Positions 1-6,294 of a DNA stretch of 10,773 nucleotides are shown here, piece after piece. Both the position numbers and the translations under genes were made by a program. The stretch is from assembly GCA_018818905.1 (NCBI GenBank), contig JAHIRA010000075.1:1-10773 (forward strand). The letters are read 5' to 3'. This DNA comes from Patescibacteria group bacterium. Lineage in GTDB: Bacteria > Patescibacteriota > JABMPQ01 > JAHIRA01. The notes under the pieces were generated by a model that did not search any database, was not told where the DNA came from, and was given only the letters and a program-made list of their open reading frames with translations. How positions within the stretch are numbered: position 1 is the first letter of the stretch; every line of letters starts with the position of its first letter.

Positions 1-1455
1 ATACCCACGCTCACCCATAAATCTAACAGAATAGATTCTCTCACCCTGAGCCAGACCTTCAAGTGCACCAACTCTTTCGAGGTTTTCGTCTAGAATATAA
101 ACATTGTTGTCTGAATAAGATAATTCGTTACCGTTAAACTCCTCAACAGTGGTGGCAATTCTGAATTTCTTGTCATATTCATCCATAGAGAACTGATTCA
201 GTAACCAGCCTCGAACCTCTCCCGTGGCAGCATACTCGACCTTGTCCTTATCAATTGAGATTCTATTAATGATTGTTTTTTCTTGGCTTTCTTCTGCCTC
301 AGCAAGAACTTTATTCTCGTTCAAATAGGCATAATTGGTCTGGGTTGTGTAGATATTACCTGTTGAAACATAGATTTCTTGTGAATCGCCAGCTAGGCTG
401 ACCTGCTGTGTAGTTTCCCCATCGACTATATCGATCGCAATAACACTGGTAAACCGAAAGTTGTTGTCTTTGACATCACTGTTATAGGCTATATCTTGTG
501 ACCTTACAACCTCTTCCTGACCGTTATTCTCAATTGAAGGCAAAATGATTCCATGGCTCAAAGCCTGATTGGTGACAATATAAACATAATCGCCAACCAT
601 TCTTGAATTCACATAATAGCCCGAAGAAGAGATCTTGTCGCGCATCTTTGGATTAGAGCGGTCAGAAATGTCATAGATATAAACTATCGCCTCTTCCTCA
701 TAGTAGGTCTGCGGACACATATCTATCAGATCACATCTTGAACTGTCTTCATTTCCTGAAAGAACCTTGGAATACTCGGAAGTGATGATTATCAGGTTAT
801 TGTCGTTCAGATAAAGCTGGGCCTCGGGTCGGTAATTATTCTCCTCGTCTGCAGGAATAACAATTTCACTTAGTTTTTTCATTTCTTTGGCTGGATAGGC
901 TTCAAGAATACTAACTTTGTCATTTGAAACTGCATAAATATACTGTCCGTCATTTTTGACAACGTCAGCTTCATCTACTCCTTCTACCTGAACATTCGTA
1001 GTTGAATAATCCGTAGATGATCCCCCGCCCAGACCTTCTCCCCTGGCAATACTTGATGATCCAGTCTCCATTGAGTATTCTGGTGATTCACCTTCCTTTT
1101 TAATCTTGTTTTTGGCAATAAACTCTTGTAGTTCTTGATCAGAGCGAAACTTTCTAATACCTCCATCTGCTAGCAATCCTTCATTGCCCTGTGGCATAGG
1201 ATTGTCGCTATCTCCCAGCTGAACAAAGTCAGGCGAGAATGACGTTTCTGGACCAGGGGCATAAACAACCACAGCTAGAACAATCGCCGCCACAGCAGTC
1301 GCAGCCGACAAAGAGAAGGCTACTTTTGGCCAAATTGACTTCTTCTTTTCAAACTGACTAGAAGACAAGAGAGCTCTCCGCAACTGGTGTTTGTGTTTAT
1401 TATTGGAAAACTCGGGCTTCTCTACCTCTGATAGTTTTTTTTCAATATCGTTCAT
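1..1455 (-). CDS. Membrane-anchored secreted beta-propeller protein (COG4880-like), 3' end outside window
   Basis: This reading frame stays open from ATG at 1455 to the left edge (485 codons seen). The N-terminus is a short charged cytoplasmic stretch (residues 1-44, with HQLRRALL near 23-30), followed by one transmembrane helix at about 45-65. The rest is predicted extracytoplasmic. Residues 155-171 (VQVEGVDEADVVKNDGQ) match the signature that opens the beta-propeller of the COG4880/Beta_propel family. Near the edge, EGLAQGERIYSVRFMGERGY also fits that family. The gene lies 4 nt after the sigma factor stop, so the two are almost certainly co-transcribed. There is no Shine-Dalgarno site; both genes begin in the context AATCTATG. 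The topology resembles a membrane anti-sigma factor with a propeller as sensor, which is inference. The family's molecular function is not established. I am confident of the family and less sure of the role. Confidence 0.88.
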   Translation of the reverse strand, partial: MNDIEKKLSEVEKPEFSNNKHKHQLRRALLSSSQFEKKKSIWPKVAFSLSAATAVAAIVLAVVVYAPGPETSFSPDFVQLGDSDNPMPQGNEGLLADGGIRKFRSDQELQEFIAKNKIKKEGESPEYSMETGSSSIARGEGLGGGSSTDYSTTNVQVEGVDEADVVKNDGQYIYAVSNDKVSILEAYPAKEMKKLSEIVIPADEENNYRPEAQLYLNDNNLIIITSEYSKVLSGNEDSSRCDLIDMCPQTYYEEEAIVYIYDISDRSNPKMRDKISSSGYYVNSRMVGDYVYIVTNQALSHGIILPSIENNGQEEVVRSQDIAYNSDVKDNNFRFTSVIAIDIVDGETTQQVSLAGDSQEIYVSTGNIYTTQTNYAYLNENKVLAEAEESQEKTIINRISIDKDKVEYAATGEVRGWLLNQFSMDEYDKKFRIATTVEEFNGNELSYSDNNVYILDENLERVGALEGLAQGERIYSVRFMGERGY

Positions 1456-1459
1456 AGAT

Positions 1460-2047
1460 TTAATTTAGTTGATTTAGCTGCTTTGCTCCAGATCTCAGTT
1501 TCAGTTTCTTCAGAATTCGATGCAATGACACTCTCACCGAATTCTCGTTCTTGTTCACGGTTTCTGCTATTTCTCTCATACTCATATCCTCAAAAAACCT
1601 AAGGTGAATGAGAGTTTGCTCCTTGGGCTTTAGTTCCTGAATTACCTGTGAAATCTCAACAAAGTCCTTCTGAAGATCTATTTTTCTCGAAGCATCATCC
1701 TGAACATCATCAGTGCTTGAATTATCAAAGAAATACTGCTCTAGATCTTCTGGAGCAGAAAAGTGATAGTGGCTTTTCTTTCTAAAGTAGGCATTTACCT
1801 CATTGGTGGCAATTCTGTACATCCACCCATTAAACTGCGAGGCTCCTTGCCATTTGAACCTTTTAAGGCCTTTTAAAGCCTTAAAAAAAGTATTCGAAAT
1901 AATATCTTGAGTATTTTCACCATCCAAGACTCTTCGGTAAACATAGGCCGACAGTTTGTCGTAGTAATAATCGTAAATACGACCAAAAGCCTCCTCGTCA
2001 CCAGACTTAGCTACCAAAAAACTCTCTTTTATCTCAGAGTTAGTCAT
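1460..2047 (-). CDS. ECF-type RNA polymerase sigma factor
   Basis: A 195-residue sigma-70 family protein that would direct core RNA polymerase to a specific promoter set. Region 2 spans about residues 18-90, from EEAFGRIYDYYYDKL to FNGWMYRIATNEVNAYFRK, and includes the QDIISNTFFKAL helix that binds core enzyme and the -10 element. Region 4 spans about 133-182 (LKPKEQTLIHLRFFEDMSMREIAE, then a helix with NENSVRVSLHRILKKLK), a helix-turn-helix for the -35 element. There is no region 1 or 3, as expected for the ECF group. It is the first gene of a two-gene unit with the membrane beta-propeller protein, an arrangement typical of sigma/anti-sigma pairs. There is no Shine-Dalgarno site; just upstream lies a TTAGTAAA tandem repeat (2051-2066). 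A promoter is proposed at 2087-2115. Confidence 0.92.
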   Translation of the reverse strand: MTNSEIKESFLVAKSGDEEAFGRIYDYYYDKLSAYVYRRVLDGENTQDIISNTFFKALKGLKRFKWQGASQFNGWMYRIATNEVNAYFRKKSHYHFSAPEDLEQYFFDNSSTDDVQDDASRKIDLQKDFVEISQVIQELKPKEQTLIHLRFFEDMSMREIAETVNKNENSVRVSLHRILKKLKLRSGAKQLNQLN

Positions 2048-2070
2048 AGATTAGTAAATTAGTAAATAAC

Positions 2071-2080
2071 TGCACGTGCA
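2071..2080. promoter_or_regulatory. Perfect 10-bp palindrome at the predicted sigma transcription start
   Basis: TGCACGTGCA is a perfect palindrome covering about +1 to +10 of the predicted sigma transcript. The position fits an operator that would block transcription initiation. No cognate regulator is visible, and a 10-mer palindrome can occur by chance. Confidence 0.3.
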
Positions 2081-2086
2081 ATATGT

Positions 2087-2115
2087 ATAATGCAGCTAGA
2101 TAAATAATGTTACAA
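2087..2115 (-). promoter_or_regulatory. Putative promoter of the sigma / beta-propeller unit
   Basis: On the minus strand TTGTAA (2115-2110) and CATTAT (2092-2087) are separated by 17 nt, with a TG just before the -10. This predicts a start near 2080 and a 5' UTR of about 33 nt. The match is moderate. The -35 also contains GTAAC, so self-recognition by the ECF sigma is possible but not shown. Confidence 0.4.
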
Positions 2116-2149
2116 AATTGTCTTTTATATCCTCATATCGTCCTCACTG

Positions 2150-2169
2150 CTATACCTTTAACTATACCT
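2150..2169. repeat. Direct repeat CTATACCT x2, 12-bp period
   Basis: CTATACCT occurs at 2150-2157 and 2162-2169, about one helical turn apart. On the minus strand it reads AGGTATAG twice, 70-90 nt upstream of the predicted sigma start. This could be a tandem activator site. Nothing else convincing is seen between 2116 and 2302. Confidence 0.3.
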
Positions 2170-2302
2170 AAATATCCAAAAAAATCATAGATTTAAAGGT
2201 CTCCGGAAGTCCTTTTTCTAAGCCAAAAAGACCTGTTTTGAGGGTGTTAAAGTGGTATTTTTGCCCTTATATAAGCCCAAAAGCTAGCTGTTGAAAAGTC
2301 TA

Positions 2303-2331
2303 TTGACTTTTTCACCTACTTGAACTATCCT
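2303..2331 (+). promoter_or_regulatory. Promoter of the LysM-CHAP gene
   Basis: TTGACT (2303-2308) and TATCCT (2326-2331) are separated by exactly 17 nt, close to the housekeeping sigma consensus. The predicted start is near 2338, giving a leader of about 210 nt before the ATG at 2549. The leader's first hairpin begins at 2340, which agrees with this start. Confidence 0.6.
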
Positions 2332-2337
2332 AGGAGT

Positions 2338-2548
2338 TACCAAAATCAAACCATAGATACAGGTTATTGGTTTTGGAGGAGTTAAATGTTAATTAGAAAC
2401 TACTTAACTTAAACCCTTTAGCTGGATAGCGAAAGAAAAACTGTCCTTCTTGATCTGGTCACCAGCTAAAGAAAGAGAGATCTGCCTTATTCTCAAACTC
2501 TCTAAGCCTTCAACTCATCTAAAACCTTTTTCAAAAAAGGCGAGTTGG
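2338..2548 (+). promoter_or_regulatory. Structured mRNA leader (putative cis-regulatory RNA) of the LysM-CHAP gene
   Basis: Four helices can be drawn by eye. (1) CCAAAA 2340-2345 pairs with TTTTGG 2371-2376, with AACC/GGTT inside. (2) CTTTAGCTGG 2416-2425 pairs perfectly with CCAGCTAAAG 2462-2471 (10 bp). (3) AGAGAG 2474-2479 pairs with CTCTCT 2498-2503. (4) CAACTC 2511-2516 pairs with GAGTTG 2542-2547, enclosing CCTTTT 2525-2530 paired with AAAAGG 2535-2540. The fourth helix buries the AAGG ribosome site and ends 1 nt before the ATG, the arrangement expected for translational control. CAACTC could alternatively pair in part with GAGTT at 2379-2383, the ribosome site of a mini-ORF. I do not recognise a known riboswitch class. 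Confidence 0.6.
2386..2412 (+). CDS. Possible 8-residue leader peptide in the LysM-CHAP leader
   Basis: GGAGGA (2375-2380), one of the best ribosome sites in the window, lies 5 nt before an ATG that opens MLIRNYLT and then TAA. The stop falls 4 nt before the 10-bp leader stem at 2416. The ribosome site overlaps the closing strand of the first leader hairpin. Translation could couple to folding of the leader. The frame is too short to prove coding, and there is no run of one amino acid as in classical attenuators. Confidence 0.35.
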   Translation: MLIRNYLT

Positions 2549-3766
2549 ATGGACAACGGTGCTTCCAACATCAAAAACTTCCTCCAAAAATCAAAAAGAC
2601 AATTTGTCATCAAGTTCAAAGAGACGTTTTTAGAGCAAAATCGTCGTTTTATGATGGTTTTTATCCTTCTCTTTGCTGTCGCGTTGGCTGGAATCAACCT
2701 TCTCCAAAAAAGTCAAAACGAAGTCACTGTCAGTGCTAATGATTCTAGCATCCTGGTTTCCCTTCTCTATGGAGAAGGTGACATAGAAACAGTCACCAAC
2801 GAAACCCCCGTAACCGAGGAGAAAAGACTTTCTCCTGTCACCGTGGCTAGTGCTGCCCCTTTGGTAACTTCTGGAACAGAAGTTACCACAGAAGATGGTA
2901 GTCCCATGCCAGCCAGTGTGTCCGCCGGCAAAGTTTTGACCCTGGGTAGTGATACCTTGGTCAAAACTAACGACATCGAAACCAAGATTTCGACTAAACC
3001 AAGGGAAAAAGTCATCAAATACACCGTCAAAGGTGGTGATACTGTAACTTCTATTGCTAAGAAGTTTAGCATTGATGAAGCTACGGTTCTTGAAGAAAAC
3101 AAGAAATATGCTGACGATTTCATTAAACCCGGAGAACAGTTGTCAATTCTACCTATTTCTGGGACCACTGAAAGAGTTGATGAAGGCGAAACCCTAGACC
3201 AAATCGCCAAAAAGCATCAAGTTGATCTTGATGATGTTATGGCCTTCAATAAGTTAGAAAGTGCTGATAGCATTGAATTTGCTCAAATTCTCGTCATTCC
3301 TGACGGCAAAAGAGAGTCCAAGAATAAACCACTGCCTGTGGTGAGAACACCTGACCGTGTTTTGGCTGCTGCCAGTTCAACTAGATCTAACAGCTCTTCA
3401 AGCCGCAGTTCAACAACCACAAACGCTCCTAAGCCAGTGGTTAAATCTGGTTCTAAGGTTGGCAATCGCTTTCCTTGGGGTTGGTGTACTTGGTACGTGG
3501 CCCAAAAAAGAGGTGATGTTAGCTGGCGCGGAAACGCCGGAACCTGGCTCAACGGAGCTCGTGGCTCTGGTAGATCTACCGGCAAAGTCCCTGCTGTAGG
3601 GGCCATTATGGTGACTTCTGAGAGTGGTTATGGCCACGTAGCTTATGTTGAAGCTGTTAACGGCGACAAAATCACTGTTTCAGAAATGAACTACCGTGGT
3701 TTTGGCGTGGTCAGTTCTAGAACAGTTTCGGCCAAGAGTCGAGTCATTAAGGGTTACGTTTACTAA
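2549..3766 (+). CDS. Secreted peptidoglycan hydrolase: membrane anchor, two LysM domains, CHAP domain
   Basis: A 405-residue cell-wall enzyme. A transmembrane segment lies at about residues 33-52 with a basic cytoplasmic side; the rest is outside. A low-complexity Thr/Val/Ser region is followed by two LysM peptidoglycan-binding domains (about 157-203, beginning KYTVKGGDTVTSIAKKF, and about 208-251). A Ser-rich linker then leads to a C-terminal CHAP amidase/endopeptidase domain. Catalytic residues are visible: Cys313 in GWCTWYVA, His363 in GHVAYVE and a polar residue in SEMNYRG. CHAP enzymes cut peptide or amide bonds in peptidoglycan. I chose ATG 2549 because AAAAAAGG lies 8 nt upstream and the leader helix ends there. 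An in-frame TTG at 2450 would add 33 atypical residues that overlap leader stems. A strong terminator follows. Confidence 0.93.
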   Translation: MDNGASNIKNFLQKSKRQFVIKFKETFLEQNRRFMMVFILLFAVALAGINLLQKSQNEVTVSANDSSILVSLLYGEGDIETVTNETPVTEEKRLSPVTVASAAPLVTSGTEVTTEDGSPMPASVSAGKVLTLGSDTLVKTNDIETKISTKPREKVIKYTVKGGDTVTSIAKKFSIDEATVLEENKKYADDFIKPGEQLSILPISGTTERVDEGETLDQIAKKHQVDLDDVMAFNKLESADSIEFAQILVIPDGKRESKNKPLPVVRTPDRVLAAASSTRSNSSSSRSSTTTNAPKPVVKSGSKVGNRFPWGWCTWYVAQKRGDVSWRGNAGTWLNGARGSGRSTGKVPAVGAIMVTSESGYGHVAYVEAVNGDKITVSEMNYRGFGVVSSRTVSAKSRVIKGYVY

Positions 3767-3786
3767 AAACTTAGTTTTTACAATAT

Positions 3787-3822
3787 GTAAGGACGCCCGT
3801 TTGGGCGTCCTTACTATTTTCC
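3787..3822 (+). terminator. Rho-independent terminator after the LysM-CHAP gene
   Basis: A perfect 12-bp stem (GTAAGGACGCCC 3787-3798, loop GTTT, GGGCGTCCTTAC 3803-3814) is followed by TATTTT. A small AT-rich hairpin (AAAAAC/GTTTTT) sits between it and the stop codon. Confidence 0.88.
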
Positions 3823-3862
3823 CTTAGATAAAGCAAGAAGTCATAGTTAGAGAGCAGAAGCC

Positions 3863-3891
3863 TTGACAAATACTGAGTATTGGTGTATAAT
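3863..3891 (+). promoter_or_regulatory. Perfect consensus housekeeping promoter with palindromic spacer
   Basis: TTGACA (3863-3868), a 17-nt spacer and TATAAT (3886-3891) match the consensus at every position, with a TG just before the -10. The spacer holds a perfect dyad, AATACT-G-AGTATT (3869-3881). A second dyad, TTCTA-N5-TAGAA (3895-3909), straddles the predicted start at about 3898. Two dyads in a maximal-strength promoter suggest repressor control, which is inference. Confidence 0.88.
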
Positions 3892-3897
3892 ACGTTC

Positions 3898-4058
3898 TAC
3901 AAGTTAGAAAATCAATCGTTTTACTCGCCCTCCTTTCAGCTTCTAGACTAGGATCTGAGAGGAGGGATAGCAAAATTCGGTCAATTTGTGTGACTGTTGA
4001 ATTGATCATTGTTATCCTCACCTTATGTTTAGGTCAGGGTTTAAGCCCTGTTTTTATT
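3898..4058 (+). ncRNA. Hairpin-rich short transcript: small RNA or attenuated leader
   Basis: The start is set by the consensus promoter and the end by an intrinsic terminator, giving about 160 nt with no plausible ORF. Hairpin 1 is a 12-bp stem with one G·U: CCCTCCTTTCAG 3928-3939 with CTGAGAGGAGGG 3955-3966, 15-nt loop. Hairpin 2 is GGTCAATT 3979-3986 with AATTGATC 4000-4007. The terminator hairpin follows. Its 5' arm contains CCTCCTTTC, identical to the anti-Shine-Dalgarno tail of 16S rRNA, and the 3' arm contains AGGAGGG. The heptamer GGATAGC lies at 3965-3971. It could be a free small RNA, or the 5' end of the transglycosylase mRNA with conditional read-through. No known family recognised. 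Confidence 0.6.
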
Positions 4059-4059
4059 T
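4035..4059 (+). terminator. Intrinsic terminator ending the short transcript
   Basis: CAGGG (4035-4039), loop TTTAAG, CCCTG (4046-4050), then TTTTTATTT. The 5-bp stem with a U-run is a typical intrinsic terminator or attenuator. It lies about 135 nt before the transglycosylase start with no clear second promoter between, so read-through may control that gene. Confidence 0.7.
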
Positions 4060-4067
4060 CTTATTTA

Positions 4068-4149
4068 CTTTCTGGCCAATAAAGCCGTGCGCTAGCTTTG
4101 TAAGCAAGCACACGGATAGCCTCTATCACGTCTTCTTGAGGCCAGAAAG
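4068..4149 (+). promoter_or_regulatory. Three-way-junction RNA element upstream of the transglycosylase
   Basis: CTTTCTGGCC (4068-4077) pairs perfectly with GGCCAGAAAG (4140-4149). Inside is an interrupted hairpin: CCGTG 4085-4089 with CACGG 4111-4115, a C·A mismatch, GCT/AGC, an A·A mismatch, and GCTT/AAGC closed by the triloop TGT. Next comes ATAG/CTAT (4116-4126) with loop CCT. The closing segment CTTCTTGA (4132-4139) and the heptamer GGATAGC (4114-4120) both recur in the same order in the LysM-CHAP leader. No known riboswitch class recognised. Confidence 0.5.
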
Positions 4150-4185
4150 GTTGGGACTAGTCGCCCAGCAAGAAATCCTAGGCAA

Positions 4186-4908
4186 TTGGTTTTTAAAAAA
4201 TTTATGCTGACACTCCTTTCTTCTGTCTTTGCGATGTCACTTGCGACGGCTCCTCTGGAGACCCCAAGTGATACCCAAGATCTAGAAACTTCAGATGAAA
4301 ACATTACTTGTGAAGTTTCTGACACTAAAGAAAAAACAAAGGAGGCCGAGGTTCTTTTACAAATTACTAACCCAAATATTTATCCTAGAAAGAAAGACAA
4401 GATTCAATGTGTCGAAAAGGAAAAAGCTGATCTTTCTTCCTACAAGGAAGTTGATGAGTTTACCAGTCTAGCTCAAGCAAAAAAGAACGAAAGAGTTGAA
4501 ATTGCTGGCAAAATTAACCTTGAAGAAGAAAAGAAAAAAGACACTACCGGTTTTGATCTTGTCTATAAATCTGCTGGAGAACAATACCAGATCCCATGGG
4601 AAGTTCTCTCGGCTATTCACAAAGTTGAAACAGGCAGACGTGGCGATACTTCTGTCGCCAGTTATGCTGGCGCTTCTGGACCAATGCAGTTTATGCCTTC
4701 GACCTTTAGAAGCTACGGCGTTGACGGTGATGGTGATGGTAGAGCTCTTATTCATGATTCTGATGACGCTATCTTTTCTGCGGCCAACTATCTAAAAGCC
4801 AATGGAGGCGATAGAAACATCAGCGGAGCTCTCTTGCACTACAATCACTCCTCTGCTTACGTGAACAAGGTTCTGGCTATTGCTAAAACAATTGGATATA
4901 CCGGTTAA
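4186..4908 (+). CDS. Secreted lytic transglycosylase (MltB/SLT_2-like)
   Basis: A 240-residue exported enzyme expected to cleave the MurNAc-GlcNAc bond of peptidoglycan and form 1,6-anhydro ends. Starting at TTG 4186 gives a normal signal peptide (residues 1-22: KK, then a hydrophobic core, then A-x-A). The in-frame ATG at 4204 would lose the basic residues, so TTG is preferred, although AGG at 4180-4182 is a weak ribosome site. A Lys/Glu-rich linker spans about 25-120. The catalytic domain spans about 123-237: Glu148 in HKVETG is the expected acid, followed by GASGPMQFMPSTF, the DGDGDGR calcium-loop-like motif with DAIFSAANYLK, and YNHSSAYVNKVL. It lies downstream of the LysM-CHAP gene; the two likely act on the same wall. 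There is no lipobox cysteine. Confidence 0.92.
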   Translation: MVFKKFMLTLLSSVFAMSLATAPLETPSDTQDLETSDENITCEVSDTKEKTKEAEVLLQITNPNIYPRKKDKIQCVEKEKADLSSYKEVDEFTSLAQAKKNERVEIAGKINLEEEKKKDTTGFDLVYKSAGEQYQIPWEVLSAIHKVETGRRGDTSVASYAGASGPMQFMPSTFRSYGVDGDGDGRALIHDSDDAIFSAANYLKANGGDRNISGALLHYNHSSAYVNKVLAIAKTIGYTG

Positions 4909-4915
4909 ATAAACC

Positions 4916-4944
4916 AAAAACCCCACCGCTCTGGTGGGGTTTTT
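4916..4944. terminator. Bidirectional terminator between transglycosylase and histidine kinase
   Basis: AAAAACCCCACC (4916-4927), loop GCTCT, GGTGGGGTTTTT (4933-4944). The 12-bp perfect stem has an A-run and a T-run on opposite sides, so it works on both strands. It serves the plus-strand transglycosylase (stop at 4908) and the minus-strand kinase (stop at 4946). Confidence 0.92.
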
Positions 4945-4945
4945 G

Positions 4946-6277
4946 TTAGCTACCTGGTTTTTTTAGAAATCCGGTTTTTATTTTTGCTTTGTTGTTCTTG
5001 CCATCCTTGGGCAAGAAAACATAAAAAGTTGTCCCTTTTCCTTCATCCGAAATAAACCCAATCTTCCCGCCATGTTTTTCTATGATCGCCTTTGCCAAGT
5101 AGAGGCCCAGACCAGTTCCAGAGGGATGCTTTTGCTTGGCGTTATCAGCCCGATAAAATCGGTCAAAGACAAGTACCTGTTGCTTCTGAGGAATACCAAT
5201 GCCATAATCCTTGATAAAAAAATCAATGGAGTCGTTTTTGTTATGACAAAGAATCTCGATTTTACCACCATCCTGTGAGTATATAATAGCATTGTCAATA
5301 ATGTTATCGAAGGCTTGAACAATTTTTTCTTTATCCACCCTGAAAAGACAACTTTCTCCACACCAAGGAGAAGTTGTGATAGTGACGTTGTTTTTTTCTG
5401 CTTCCCGCCGATGATTACTAATAACTTCCCGAACAATGCTTAGAATATCTGTTTCTTGTCTATTAAGAACAAACTTTTCTCCTCTTTCCATCTTGGAAAC
5501 ATTCAGAAGATCCTCCACTAACTTAACCATTCTTTTCACATTGCCAAGAATTTCATCAATGAAGCCTTCTTGTGTTTTATTCAAGTCTCCTGTTTTTTTC
5601 TTGGCCAATAACTGCGCATACCACTGAATGCCGGTCAAAGGGGTTCTGAGTTGATGAGAAGCCAAGGAGACAAACTCTGACTTCATCTCATCGACTTCTT
5701 TCTCCTTGGTCACATCACGACCATAAAGATTCAAATACCCTTCGTCTACTATTGGTGTCACCTTAAATGACAATATCCGACCTCTGACCTTAGTTTCAAT
5801 CTCATCATTTTTACCTTTCTCGAGGATGTGGATTATTTTTTCTTTGATATGCTTGGGCACTTCTTCTCCGATATACTTTTTCCAATTCCAGAGAAGAGAA
5901 AGGCTGGCGTTATTAGCAAAAAGTATCTTTCCCTGCTTGTCTATTCTTAAAACTGGCGACGGATCCTCAAGCGGCAAAGTAGCAAAGCTTTGTTTTTCTT
6001 TTTCGCTTTGCTCAAGCTTTCTTTCTAAAATCTCGTTTGTCTCCATAAGCTCACTAAGGCTTTCATCGTCTATTGAGAGATGATACTGACAAAAGAAAAT
6101 AATCAGAAGCAACACAACAAAACTTCCGGCCAACAAAAAAATAGAGTTGGGTAAGCAAGAATTGGGCGCAGGACCAGCAAACAACTGGCTTGCTCCTGCT
6201 ACCACAAAAAGAAGAGTCAGGCTCCCTAGAATCAACAGAACCGTTCTCATTAGTTGTCTTTTCCCTCTTTTAGTCAC
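4946..6277 (-). CDS. Membrane sensor histidine kinase with PAS domain
   Basis: A 443-residue two-component sensor. Two transmembrane helices (about 13-33 and 45-63) enclose an extracytoplasmic loop of only about 11 residues, so the signal may be sensed in the membrane or by the PAS. A coiled coil (about 72-97) leads to a PAS domain (about 100-190). The dimerisation domain has His208 in SHQLRTPLTG as the phosphorylation site. The ATP-binding domain shows the N box DNIIDNA (324-330), G1 KDYGIGIP (356-363), F box FDRFYRAD (371-378) and G2 GTGLGLYLAKAI (387-398). All key residues are present. The start is GTG at 6277; GAGGG lies 7 nt upstream in the 17-nt gap after the response regulator, so the two form an operon. 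The likely partner is that receiver. Confidence 0.93.
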   Translation of the reverse strand: MTKRGKRQLMRTVLLILGSLTLLFVVAGASQLFAGPAPNSCLPNSIFLLAGSFVVLLLIIFFCQYHLSIDDESLSELMETNEILERKLEQSEKEKQSFATLPLEDPSPVLRIDKQGKILFANNASLSLLWNWKKYIGEEVPKHIKEKIIHILEKGKNDEIETKVRGRILSFKVTPIVDEGYLNLYGRDVTKEKEVDEMKSEFVSLASHQLRTPLTGIQWYAQLLAKKKTGDLNKTQEGFIDEILGNVKRMVKLVEDLLNVSKMERGEKFVLNRQETDILSIVREVISNHRREAEKNNVTITTSPWCGESCLFRVDKEKIVQAFDNIIDNAIIYSQDGGKIEILCHNKNDSIDFFIKDYGIGIPQKQQVLVFDRFYRADNAKQKHPSGTGLGLYLAKAIIEKHGGKIGFISDEGKGTTFYVFLPKDGKNNKAKIKTGFLKKPGS

Positions 6278-6294
6278 AATTTCCCTCTAATTGT

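Noticed and set aside
984..1166. 60-codon minus-strand ORF
   Set aside because: It is an out-of-frame shadow of the beta-propeller gene, whose own frame carries the family signature there.
1861..1890. AAGGCC/AAAGCC-type repeats inside the sigma gene
   Set aside because: They lie in the region 2 coding sequence rich in Lys, Leu and Phe codons and need no other explanation.
2450..2548. TTG start extending the LysM-CHAP protein by 33 residues
   Set aside because: The added residues look unlike a signal region, overlap leader stems, and the TTG has no ribosome site; ATG 2549 has AAGG at good spacing.
2338..4185. c-di-AMP (ydaO) riboswitch, which often controls wall hydrolases
   Set aside because: The conserved purine-rich cores of that riboswitch could not be found in either leader.
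4025..4210. 61-codon plus-strand ORF before the transglycosylase
   Set aside because: It runs through the intrinsic terminator and the three-way-junction stem, has no ribosome site and its composition (many Phe, Cys, Trp) looks non-coding.
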